From: JBJMQS01 sp045802605
Lineage (GTDB): Bacteria > Planctomycetota > Planctomycetia > Gemmatales > Gemmataceae
Length of the DNA: 64,000 bases
Direction: 5' to 3'
Assembly (NCBI GenBank): GCA_045802605.1
Contig: JBJMQS010000037.1
Coordinates: 124,001 to 188,000, forward strand
Shown here: positions 36,308 to 44,050 of the stretch, in pieces
Layout: every line of letters starts with the position of its first letter
Position numbering within the stretch: the stretch's first letter is position 1
Made by a program: the position numbers and the translations under genes
Notes under the pieces: generated by a model
What the model saw: the letters and a program-made list of their open reading frames with translations, nothing else
What the model was told of the DNA's origin: nothing
The model's database searches: none

Positions 36308-36601
36308 ATGCCCCCAGCAGCACGCGTCAGCGATAACCATGTTTGTCCCATGGTGACAGGCATTGTACCTCATGTGGGTGGGCCAATTATTCCTCCCGGC
36401 GAGCCGACCGTGCTGATTGGAAAGTTGCCGGCCGCTCGAGTAGGTGACAAATGCATTTGCGTGGGGCCGCCAGACGTGATTGCCAAAGGCTCGAGTAATG
36501 TCATGATCGGCAACCTCCCCGCGGCGCGATTACTGGATCAAACAGCCCACGGCGGTGTCATCGTCGGGCCCGGCGAACCTACCGTTATGATTGGCGGGTG
36601 A
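36308..36601 (+). CDS. PAAR domain spike-tip protein
   Basis: A 97-residue PAAR protein that sharpens the VgrG spike. The hallmarks are PPAARVSD at the start, LPAARVGD near residue 44 and LPAARLLD near 75, with GEPTVLIG and GEPTVMIG between the repeats. Histidines and cysteines positioned around VCPM, KCICVG and TAHGG probably bind the single zinc or iron at the cone tip. It has no effector extension. AAGGA lies 7 bases upstream of the ATG. It is in the same direction as vgrG 13 bases earlier. Its last 17 bases overlap the 3' end of the convergent AI-2E transporter gene. Confidence 0.95.
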   Translation: MPPAARVSDNHVCPMVTGIVPHVGGPIIPPGEPTVLIGKLPAARVGDKCICVGPPDVIAKGSSNVMIGNLPAARLLDQTAHGGVIVGPGEPTVMIGG

Positions 36602-37769
36602 CATTCGTCAGTTGCGGCACGATCGCAGTGTCGTCGTTATCCAAATGGCCTCCGGGCTTAACCGGGACGACGGCCAGTGGCGCCACATGCCGGGCGCTCA
36701 TCAAATTGGCCCAGGCCTCCCACCCGGGCACATGCTCGCAAATCGCTTTGATCGCGCCCATGAGCGGCATCGCCAGGAACAGGCCCGGTACTCCCCAAAC
36801 CAATTCCCAGAACAAGCAGGCCAGCATCACGGTCGTCGCATTCAAATCCATGTGCCGTCCCATCAAGAGCGGCACGATCACATAGCCTTCGACAACGATG
36901 ATGGCTGAGTAAAAGCCGAGCACCGCCAGGGCGTACCACCCATTTGGGCTCGACACGAGCGCTTCCAACAGCGGCGGTCCCGCGGCGACGATCGGCCCGA
37001 TATAGGGGATGTAGCACAACACGCCGGTGAGCAGCGCCCATACCCACGCCTGTCGTAACCCAAGGAACGAGTAAACCACGCCGACCAAAACGGCGATGCC
37101 GATGTTGATAACAGTTCGCCAAATCAAAAAGTCGCGGACCACGACCGACATAGCCGTGAGTGCGGAAACAACTTTGCCCTGCACGCCGGGAGACGGGCCA
37201 AACACCTCAACAATGCGTCTGGTAAGCATCCGGCCCTCCATGAGGAGGAAGAGCAAGATGAACAGAATGAGAATCAGTTGCCAAAGGTAGGCGCTGACAT
37301 AACCCAGCGCGGTCCAAACAGCTTGCAGAACATATTCGCCTTCCAGCGTTCGCTTGATCGTGAGAAAGAGCGCCGAGTCATCAGGATTGGGTGGCAACAC
37401 TTCGTCCGGATTCAGATGCGTGTACGAATTCACCTGCTCGCGCAGTTTGGAGTAGAACTGCCGCTGTGCTTCCGGGTTGTTTGGGTTGGGCACGCTCTGC
37501 AAAAGCCGCGGGACCGCGATCAATGCTCCGCCAACGACGATGACATTGAACAAGACCAGGCCCGCGACGGCCGTCGTGCAAGCCAGCGGCCACGGCAGGC
37601 GATAGTAGTTGTGCAGACGGTTGGCGGACGGCCAGAGAATGGTGGCGAGAAACACAGCGAAGATCAGCGGCAAGAAGATCGTGCTGCCCAGGCGAAGCGT
37701 GACTACGCCACCCAAGATGGCGACGAGGTTAAGCCCGATCCGTGCGGCGAGCCCGAGCTTCAAATCCAT
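36585..37769 (-). CDS. AI-2E family transporter
   Basis: A 394-residue membrane protein with about eight helices in the AI-2E (PerM/TqsA-like) pattern: two N-terminal pairs, a soluble stretch at about 95-150, and then the conserved C-terminal block with AWVWALLTGVLCYIPYIGPI and the later GHIV-type region near MGRHMDLNATTVML. Family members export AI-2 or act as Na+/H+ antiporters or unknown-substrate exporters, so substrate is not assigned. Normal length. It ends inside the last codons of the PAAR gene on the other strand. Confidence 0.9.
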   Translation of the reverse strand: MDLKLGLAARIGLNLVAILGGVVTLRLGSTIFLPLIFAVFLATILWPSANRLHNYYRLPWPLACTTAVAGLVLFNVIVVGGALIAVPRLLQSVPNPNNPEAQRQFYSKLREQVNSYTHLNPDEVLPPNPDDSALFLTIKRTLEGEYVLQAVWTALGYVSAYLWQLILILFILLFLLMEGRMLTRRIVEVFGPSPGVQGKVVSALTAMSVVVRDFLIWRTVINIGIAVLVGVVYSFLGLRQAWVWALLTGVLCYIPYIGPIVAAGPPLLEALVSSPNGWYALAVLGFYSAIIVVEGYVIVPLLMGRHMDLNATTVMLACLFWELVWGVPGLFLAMPLMGAIKAICEHVPGWEAWANLMSARHVAPLAVVPVKPGGHLDNDDTAIVPQLTNVTRQS

Positions 37770-37801
37770 GCTCGTCCCTCGATGTTCACCTACAATTGCG
37801 G

Positions 37802-39787
37802 CTACAGCGAACCGAGCAGTTTGGTCAGAGCCGTGAAATCCATCGGCTTAACCAGATGATGGTCGAATCCCGCCTGTTTCGATTTCTGGCGATCCGATTC
37901 CTGACCCCAACCAGTCAAAGCCACCAGCACGACCCCTTTGCCCCATGGCTGCTCGCGAATTCGCCGGCACGCCTCCAAGCCATTCATCTTTGGCAGGCCG
38001 ATATCAAGCAGGACCAAATCGGGTCGAAACTGCTCGGCCGCTTGCACGGCTTCCAGGCCATCATAAGCTAGCCGCGTTTCGTTGCCGCTCATTTGCAAAA
38101 GCATTGCTAGCGACTCGGCACTATCCTTGTTGTCATCGACAACGAGAACCCGCCGTGACGGAGGCGTCGAAGGCGCGGTGGCCTGACCGTCCATTTCGTG
38201 GACCGCAACAGTGCCTTCGTCTTTGCCCGCCGGCAGGCGAATCACAAATTCCGAACCCTGGCCCGGACCCTCGCTCAATGCCTCGACGGAACCGCCGTGC
38301 ATTTTCACCAACCGACGAACCAGCGTCAGACCAATGCCCAGCCCTCCCTGCGCCCGGTCAATCGAGTGGCCGACTTGGGCAAACATCTCGAACACCCGCG
38401 GCAGCATGTCCGCCGGTATGCCGAGCCCGTTATCCTGCACTCGAATAATCGCTTCATCCCCGACGCGCTCAGCCGTCAACCAGATTTGTCCGCCCGGCTC
38501 AGTGTATTTACATGCATTGGTCAACAAGTTATCCAAGACTTGCGTCAATCGGATCTGATCGGCATAAAGCCGAATCGGCTCCTTCGGCAATGTCACCATG
38601 AGGTTATGGCCGGCCGTGTTGATCATCGGCTGAATGGCTTCGACAGCCGGTTCAACGATCTGACTGAGAGTCACGGGTGCCAGTTGCAGGTCGAGCTTGT
38701 CGCGGGCGATGCGGCTGACATCGAGCAGATCATCCGTGAGCCGGACCATCTGAGCCATCTGCCGTTCCATGGTCGTACGGGCTCGTTCAATCAATGCCGG
38801 CTCGCTTTTCGCTTGCTTCATGATCTCGATGGAATTGCGAATCGGCGCCAGGGGGTTTCTGAGTTCGTGTGCGAGCGTCGCCAGGAATTCGTCCTTGCGG
38901 CGATCGGCCTCGCGGATTGTTTGCTCTCGGCTACTGACCGCGGCAACAGACCACCAAAGCACCGCGCAATTCAGCACAATGAGCATGAGGACTAACATCG
39001 CCGTGCCCATGCCGCTGTCGAAATAATTGGACTGTTCGCCCAATAAATGTAGCCAGCCGAGAAGCATCGGCATGACGATGACGAATGGCAACGCTCGCCG
39101 CGCCAAGAGGCCTGCGCCGCTGTCCTCGCAGAGTTCGCGAACGGGCCGATGTTCAAAGATGGCGGCGCTGAGCCCAAGGCCCAATGCCGCCAAGATGATG
39201 GCGGTCTGAAATGCGACTCCCGTAAATTGCGGCACCGCATAAAGTTCATCGGCATTGAAAAGGTAACCGGTTAACGCCAGTAGTGCGATGAACGTGGTGG
39301 CTAACCCTAACATGGTGGCGGCAAAACGTAGCCTTCCGCCGATCCGTCCATGCGCAAAGATGAATCCGATTCCAAGCAGCCCGAACGCTAACGCGGCGGG
39401 GGGGCCCATGCGTCCTGGCGAAGCTGCGCCAATCATGCCCCAGGGCTTCTTCACCAAGCACGTATCAATTCCCAGATCGACGCCAAAGAGGTGCTCAAAC
39501 AGCGTGGCCATGCCGATGAGGCCGGCGATGCCGCCGAGCACGCTGACCCACCTCGATTGACGGCGCGACAACAGCAATAATGCGCCGCCGGCACACACCG
39601 CCGCGATCGCGGTGTTGACGAACATGCTGATGCCATGGCCGCCCCACTGCGTAAGGAACGGCCAGTCGCCCGCCCAGCCGACCATCGTGGTGACCCCACC
39701 GACGAGCGCAAGAGTGCCCAAGACCTGCGAGACGATTTGCGCCGGTCGGTGACAACGCAATGGAAATGGATGAACGGGTGGGTCCAA
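37802..39787 (-). CDS. Membrane hybrid sensor histidine kinase / response regulator
   Basis: A 661-residue hybrid kinase. About eight hydrophobic helices fill residues 15-290. A HisKA domain follows with the H-box LATLAHELRNPLAPIRN (His near 304). The HATPase region has the N-box DNLLTNACKYTEPGG, G1 VQDNGLGIP and the F-box VFEMFAQV. A C-terminal receiver domain has VLVVDDNKDSAE, LLDIGLP with the phosphoacceptor Asp near 595, and VALTGWG, ending with VKP. The start is a TTG at 39787 with AAGGAGGT 4 bases upstream. A frame reaching 39922 would overlap the redoxin gene by 106 bases. The signal sensed is unknown. Confidence 0.92.
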   Translation of the reverse strand: MDPPVHPFPLRCHRPAQIVSQVLGTLALVGGVTTMVGWAGDWPFLTQWGGHGISMFVNTAIAAVCAGGALLLLSRRQSRWVSVLGGIAGLIGMATLFEHLFGVDLGIDTCLVKKPWGMIGAASPGRMGPPAALAFGLLGIGFIFAHGRIGGRLRFAATMLGLATTFIALLALTGYLFNADELYAVPQFTGVAFQTAIILAALGLGLSAAIFEHRPVRELCEDSGAGLLARRALPFVIVMPMLLGWLHLLGEQSNYFDSGMGTAMLVLMLIVLNCAVLWWSVAAVSSREQTIREADRRKDEFLATLAHELRNPLAPIRNSIEIMKQAKSEPALIERARTTMERQMAQMVRLTDDLLDVSRIARDKLDLQLAPVTLSQIVEPAVEAIQPMINTAGHNLMVTLPKEPIRLYADQIRLTQVLDNLLTNACKYTEPGGQIWLTAERVGDEAIIRVQDNGLGIPADMLPRVFEMFAQVGHSIDRAQGGLGIGLTLVRRLVKMHGGSVEALSEGPGQGSEFVIRLPAGKDEGTVAVHEMDGQATAPSTPPSRRVLVVDDNKDSAESLAMLLQMSGNETRLAYDGLEAVQAAEQFRPDLVLLDIGLPKMNGLEACRRIREQPWGKGVVLVALTGWGQESDRQKSKQAGFDHHLVKPMDFTALTKLLGSL

Positions 39788-39816
39788 GCGACCTCCTTGC
39801 CGTCTCACTATAGCAG

Positions 39817-40614
39817 TTACGAATTTGCGGGGTATGAGGTTGGCGGCAACCGCGCATCGAGTTCGGCCAAAAGCTCTTTCACCGAAAGGCGGGAAATGAC
39901 TTCGCCCGGGCGAAACAGCCATCGTACGGTGCCGGACGAATCGATGATAAAGGTCGTGGGCGCCGCCACGTCTTCGCCATGCTGGCCGGCTTTCGGATGA
40001 AGTACGGACGCGGCGGAAATGAGTTTCTTCTCGGCGTCCGCGACGACCACAAGGTGAGGATAGTCCTTCTGGGTTTTCGCCGCATCATCCAAGGGATCAT
40101 TCGAAGCGACGATAATTCGTGTATTCCGTTTGGCAAAGTCCGCATGATGCTTCTCGAGCTCAACTAGCTCGATCATGCAGACCGGTCACCACCGGCCGCG
40201 GAAGAAAAGCAAAATGGAGTTCTTATCGCTTTTCAAATTCTCTTGGCTAAATGCTGCGCCATCGGCCAGCGTGGTCGTGAACGGCGGGAACGGCAGTCCC
40301 ACCTTAACCGGCCCCGCATATGCCGGCGTTGCGAACATCCAGAGGAACGCACTCCATTGCAGCGCGGCCAAGCCGCCGAAGAGGACAAGGAAGACCCATC
40401 GCGTCACCGTGCGCCGCTTGGCTAGTGCCGCAACAATCAGCACGACACCAAACGTCGCAAGGATCGGCATATACCACGGCGTGAAAAGAATGTGGGCGCT
40501 GACTTGTGCGAAATAGGCTCCCATGCCGGCCAAAGCGAGGAAGATGCCTAACAACAGAAGGCTACGGCCAGATCGAAGTGGCGCTGAAGTCGCCTGCGGT
40601 GTGAAGTTGCTCAT
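39817..40614 (-). CDS. Membrane-anchored redoxin, candidate selenoprotein (in-frame TGA at 40186-40188)
   Basis: Read through, this is a 265-residue protein. Three helices lie at about 17-38, 47-67 and 72-95. A periplasmic AhpC/TSA-type redoxin domain follows, with GLPFPPFTTTLADGAAFS, then ILLFFRGRW, a TGA, and then PVCMIELVELEKHHADF and the rest. In this family the position reads RGxWCPxC, so the TGA (codon 143) is precisely where the first, peroxidatic Cys stands, leaving U-P-V-C. The two halves are in the same frame with no other defect. A frameshift or a decayed gene is the alternative, but the intact C-terminal half and the exact position argue for selenocysteine. A hairpin just downstream is listed separately. 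A GTG at 40632 is another possible start, overlapping the preceding stop. The genome's selABCD genes are not in view. Confidence 0.72.
40142..40179 (-). promoter_or_regulatory. Candidate bacterial SECIS hairpin
   Basis: Reading the minus strand after TGA: 7 bases CCGGTCT, then GCATGA, then TCGAGCT, loop AGTTG, AGCTCGA, 6 unpaired bases GAAGCA, then TCATGC. This makes a 7-base upper stem, a one-sided bulge and a 6-base lower stem. The apical loop begins 20 bases after the TGA and has G at its second position. Published descriptions of bacterial SECIS elements ask for a stem with a small apical loop about 16-37 bases after the UGA and a G among the first two loop bases. Both hold here. Folding energy was not computed. 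Confidence 0.6.
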
Positions 40615-40628
40615 GCTTTGTCTCTCGG

Positions 40629-41078
40629 TCACGATGGCTCGGGGTTATCGAATGATTCTATGTTTTCGGAATCGAAATCTAACTCATCATCGCCGACGTC
40701 CATGAACGCTTTGCAGTGAGGGCAGGTTTGAATTGTACCCGCCAAGGCAGCAGCGAACGTTGAGGCTTTGCCGCACTCCTCGCAAGTTGCTTCCAAGTCC
40801 TCGTTCGAAACAGTTTGCGCCGTTTCGGCGCGATGGCGGACGACCATTCTCTGCTCATATTCTGCCAAGATCGGTGCAGCCCGCTCTACATCTTTTCGTT
40901 CAATCCAAACCTGCGCTTTGTAAAGTTCTGGCAATTGCCCCAGCCACCCCATCGCAACATGAGAGATGTCTTCCGTGACATACGCCTCGATTCCCGCGTC
41001 CGCCAACATATTTCGGACAATGTAGGCTTCTGGATTACTAGCCGAATTGTGCACCGCAACAGCGTCATCCAAAGGCAT
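40629..41078 (-). CDS. DUF2007-like domain protein with C-terminal zinc ribbon
   Basis: A 149-residue soluble protein. Residues about 15-75 (PEAYIVRNMLADAGIEAYVT to KAQVWIERKDVERA) look like the DUF2007 putative signal-transducing family, whose members bind small ligands or other proteins. The C-terminus carries two CxxC pairs, CEECG and CPHCK, about 19 residues apart, a zinc-ribbon pattern. The start is the ATG at 41078 with GGAGG about 10 bases upstream. The upstream 88 residues of the open frame read like folD antisense and are not native. Its stop overlaps the alternative GTG of the redoxin gene. It starts 3 bases after the folD stop, so it is likely in the folD transcript. Confidence 0.75.
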   Translation of the reverse strand: MPLDDAVAVHNSASNPEAYIVRNMLADAGIEAYVTEDISHVAMGWLGQLPELYKAQVWIERKDVERAAPILAEYEQRMVVRHRAETAQTVSNEDLEATCEECGKASTFAAALAGTIQTCPHCKAFMDVGDDELDFDSENIESFDNPEPS

Positions 41079-41080
41079 AA

Positions 41081-41947
41081 CTATTTTCCCTCCGTCATCT
41101 CCGCCGCCCGCAGCGCATTGACCAGCAGCATTGTAATCGTCATCGGCCCCACGCCACCCGGCACCGGGGAGATGGCGCGGGCAATCGGGGCGACGGCGTC
41201 GAAGTCCACGTCGCCGACGAGTTTGCCATCGGGCAGTTTGTTCGTACCCACGTCCACGACCACCGCGCCAGGTCGCACCATATCGGCAGTGATGCACCTC
41301 GGTTGGCCGGCGGCGGCGACCAGGATGTCGGCAGTGCGGCAAAGCTCAGCCAGGTTTCGCGTCTTGGTGTGAGCGATGGTCACCGTGGCGTTGCCGCCGG
41401 GCCACTTCTGTGCGAGCAATAGCGCGAGCGGTTTGCCCACGATATTACTTCGGCCCACGATGACGACGTGCGCTCCTTCGATGCCGATGCCATTGCGCAC
41501 CAGCAATTGCTGCACGCCATGCGGCGTGCAGGGCAGAAAGCGCGGATGACCGGCCGCCAGCAGGCCGAGGTTTTCCGGATGGAATGCATCGACGTCCTTG
41601 CGTGGGTCAATCGAGCGAATGACCTTGGATTCGTCGAAACTCGCCGGCAGCGGCAACTGCACGAGAATCCCGTGCACTTCGGGGTCCGCATTCAATTGCG
41701 AAACGACTTCCAACAATCGCTCCTGCGTGGTGTCGGCCGCCAGATCGTGATCCCGGCTCACCATCCCGACTTTGGCACACGAGCGGCGCTTATTGCGCAC
41801 ATAGACCTGGCTGGCCGGGTTGTTCCCGATCAGCACCGTGGCCAAGCCCGGCGGGCGCTTTCCGGCGGCGACCCGGGCCGCCACTTGCCCGGCCAACTCG
41901 GCCTGCATCGTTTCCGCAAGTTTCTTTCCGTCGAGTAGTAGTTCCAT
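41081..41947 (-). CDS. folD: Bifunctional methylenetetrahydrofolate dehydrogenase / cyclohydrolase
   Basis: A 288-residue FolD, which interconverts 5,10-methylene-, methenyl- and 10-formyl-THF in one-carbon metabolism and supplies purine synthesis. YVRNKRRSC carries the catalytic Tyr and Lys (YxxxK). ILVQLPLPASFDE, KDVDAFHPENLG, and GRSNIVGKPLALLL (the NADP-binding loop) follow. The end PVPGGVGPMTITMLLVN is invariant for the family. Length is normal. The gene leads a likely transcript folD - DUF2007-like - redoxin, with 2- to 14-base gaps. A large inverted repeat lies directly upstream of its start. Confidence 0.97.
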   Translation of the reverse strand: MELLLDGKKLAETMQAELAGQVAARVAAGKRPPGLATVLIGNNPASQVYVRNKRRSCAKVGMVSRDHDLAADTTQERLLEVVSQLNADPEVHGILVQLPLPASFDESKVIRSIDPRKDVDAFHPENLGLLAAGHPRFLPCTPHGVQQLLVRNGIGIEGAHVVIVGRSNIVGKPLALLLAQKWPGGNATVTIAHTKTRNLAELCRTADILVAAAGQPRCITADMVRPGAVVVDVGTNKLPDGKLVGDVDFDAVAPIARAISPVPGGVGPMTITMLLVNALRAAEMTEGK

Positions 41948-41951
41948 GCAT

Positions 41952-42047
41952 AAGAGTTTACCGCCGAGACGCAGAGTGCGCAGAGGTAATACCGAGAAGA
42001 CTCTCCAGTTTTTCTCTGCGCCCTCTGCGTCTCCGCGGTAAACTCTT
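41952..42047. repeat. Long hairpin of the CGCAGAG family between divergent genes
   Basis: Arms at 41952-41985 and 42014-42047, 34 bases each, with 2 mismatches (starting AAGAGTTTACCG, core GACGCAGAG). It occupies most of the gap between folD (minus) and the glycosyltransferase (plus), that is, the 5' regions of both. A transcription terminator is therefore not the natural reading. It could lie in both mRNA leaders or separate promoters. Confidence 0.82.
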
Positions 42048-42096
42048 GTCTCTTTTGGACTTCACACTTTTCGGCGCTGGCGGTATCGTTTTGCCC

Positions 42097-43077
42097 ATGC
42101 ATTTGGTAATCGTGCTACCGGTGTACAACGATTGGGCCGCGGCCGATGCGCTGCTGGCTCAGATCGACTCTGCCCTCGTTCGAGCGCAACTCTCCGCGCG
42201 TGTACTGCTCGTGGACGATGGCTCGGTGCAAGCGCCGCCCCCCGGTTTCGCCTCCGCATCCTTCCGCGCCCTGAACGGCGTGAAACTTCTGACACTTCGC
42301 CGCAACGTCGGCCATCAGCGTGCCATCGTGCTCGGCTTGGCCTACCAACACGCGCGCGGCAACTACGACGCCGTCCTCGTTATGGACTCCGATGGCGAAG
42401 ATCGCGCCGACGATGTGCCGCGACTGGTCGAAGCCTTCGAAGCAGCCAACCGCGAAAAGATCATTTTCGCGGAACGTCGTCGCCGGACTGAGTCGCTCGT
42501 CTTTCGCGCTTTCTATTGGCTCTACCGGCAAATGCATTTGGTGCTGACCGGTCTGCGCGTCCGCGTCGGCAACTTCAGCATCCTGCCGGCCGCTGCTGTC
42601 GAAAGCTTGATGGCCGTGCCGGAGACGTGGAATCATGTCGCCGCCGCCGTCTTCAAGAGCCGGCTGCGTTACGACACCATTCCCACGACGCGGGGCTTCC
42701 GCATCGCCGGCCGGTCGAGCATGAACTTTGTCGCTCTGGTGGTCCACGGCTTATCGGCACTATCAGTGTTCGGCGAAATTGTCGGCGTGCGATTGATGGT
42801 CGCGAGCACCGCGCTGTTCTTGACCGTCGGCGGGACGGCTGCCGCCGTGTTGGGGTGGTCCTTGGGCACCAACCGGCCAATTCCCGCATGGGCCGCGGTC
42901 GGCGGCGGGTTGGCCGTGGTGCTGCTCACGCAACTCGTGGTCGTGTCGTTTTTGGCCGCATTATCGATTCTGTCCGCACGCAATGCACAGAACTTCCTGC
43001 CCCTGCGCGATTGGAAGTTCTTCGTACGCCGGGCCCGGCGACTGCCACATTCGGAACAGCTTCGCAACGCGGCGTGA
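42097..43077 (+). CDS. Glycosyltransferase family 2
   Basis: A 326-residue GT-A fold transferase with a C-terminal membrane part. The start MHLVIVLPVYNDWAAADALL and LLVDDGS near residue 45 form the nucleotide-sugar site. VMDSDGEDRADDVPRL contains the DxD-type metal motif. Two helices at about 235-300 anchor it in the inner membrane. The layout resembles DPM1- and GtrB-like enzymes that load sugars on a polyprenyl phosphate. The ATG at 42097 gives the canonical N-terminus. The upstream in-frame TTG would lie inside the inverted repeat. Ribosome site is weak. Confidence 0.88.
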   Translation: MHLVIVLPVYNDWAAADALLAQIDSALVRAQLSARVLLVDDGSVQAPPPGFASASFRALNGVKLLTLRRNVGHQRAIVLGLAYQHARGNYDAVLVMDSDGEDRADDVPRLVEAFEAANREKIIFAERRRRTESLVFRAFYWLYRQMHLVLTGLRVRVGNFSILPAAAVESLMAVPETWNHVAAAVFKSRLRYDTIPTTRGFRIAGRSSMNFVALVVHGLSALSVFGEIVGVRLMVASTALFLTVGGTAAAVLGWSLGTNRPIPAWAAVGGGLAVVLLTQLVVVSFLAALSILSARNAQNFLPLRDWKFFVRRARRLPHSEQLRNAA

Positions 43078-43250
43078 AAAAGCCGTTCTCACTTATTCTT
43101 TCGACTCGTTAGGACTAATCCGCACCCGGCGCTTCTCGTGCGCGATCAGTCGCGAACATGGGACGACTCAATCCTTCTTGCGGATCCCTTTGCACTTGCC
43201 GCGCATTCTGAACCGAATCAACTCTCGATTCTCGATGCGAGGGATTCGCC

Positions 43251-43958
43251 ATGCGACGGTGGTATTTGCAATTGTTGGGCGCAGCCGGTTTGGCTGTGCT
43301 TCCGAGCGGCTTGTTGGCTCAGTCGCCCCCGCAGCGGCAGTTGCCACCGAACCCGCCACCCCCGCCGGTGCCCACCCGTATCAGCGGTGACCCGGAAGCG
43401 TTCCGAGCGGCATCGCCGTACAATCCGACGTTCATCGGTCGGCCGTTGCCGAGCCCGATTTACAACCTCCCGAATTTCGTGCTCTGTTGTGAGTGGCCAA
43501 ATCAAAGCTTTGAGCCTTTCGTTGCGCCGAATTGGCGTGACGGTTGGGGTGATCGCTGCGGCGACTACAACTCCTGCGGCGGCATCTTCCGGCGCAACAA
43601 TTTCGGCTGCGGCGGATGCGACTCTGGCTGCGGTGGCTGTCACTCCGGCTGCGGTTGCACCGGCAACGCACCGGCCGCTCCGCCCCCGCCGCCGACTCGT
43701 GCCCCCGTCCAAATGAAGCAAGTGCAAGCACTGGAACCGGTCGGCTATTGGTTCCACAAAGAGAAGGATCCGGCGCCAGTGCCCGCTTGCGAGGCCTGCC
43801 CGGTACACGGCCCAGCGCCGGCCCATCACCTGCCGACCGGCGCAAACCTAGGCTGCACCAACTGCAGCTCATGGGAATCGGAAGCGGTGTTCGTGTTCGG
43901 CTCTTGCAAGCAATTTTTCGGCCAGCCCACTCACGATTGGTTGCATCGCGGCCGGTAA
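43251..43958 (+). CDS. Secreted Cys/Gly/Pro-rich hypothetical protein
   Basis: A 235-residue exported protein. The signal peptide MRRWYLQLLGAAGLAVLPSG to LLAQS covers about 1-24. A proline-rich stretch follows. Residues about 92-137 form a Cys/Gly-dense region with FGCGGCDSGCGGCHSGCGC, which could bind metal or be heavily disulfide-bonded. Another CxxC-type pair (CEACP, CTNCS) is near the end. Lineage-specific; no family recognised. A strong terminator follows 22 bases after the stop. No neighbour suggests a job. Confidence 0.75.
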   Translation: MRRWYLQLLGAAGLAVLPSGLLAQSPPQRQLPPNPPPPPVPTRISGDPEAFRAASPYNPTFIGRPLPSPIYNLPNFVLCCEWPNQSFEPFVAPNWRDGWGDRCGDYNSCGGIFRRNNFGCGGCDSGCGGCHSGCGCTGNAPAAPPPPPTRAPVQMKQVQALEPVGYWFHKEKDPAPVPACEACPVHGPAPAHHLPTGANLGCTNCSSWESEAVFVFGSCKQFFGQPTHDWLHRGR

Positions 43959-43980
43959 GAATTCGTCAGAACATGGATCG

Positions 43981-44013
43981 CCCGGCGCGATTGCGCCGGG
44001 CGTTTTCGTTTGT
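43981..44013 (+). terminator. Rho-independent terminator
   Basis: A perfect 8-base GC stem CCCGGCGC / GCGCCGGG with a GATT loop at 43981-44000, followed by CGTTTTCGTTTG. It lies between the Cys-rich gene and corA, the most textbook-like terminator seen in the window. Confidence 0.85.
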
Positions 44014-44050
44014 GCACCTAAAACAATGGATGAGCTAACAGAGCAAATCC

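Noticed and set aside
39817..40176. A separate 119-residue redoxin gene starting at the Met after the CxxC
   Set aside because: It would lack the active-site cysteines, has no ribosome site, and is in frame with the upstream half across a single TGA.
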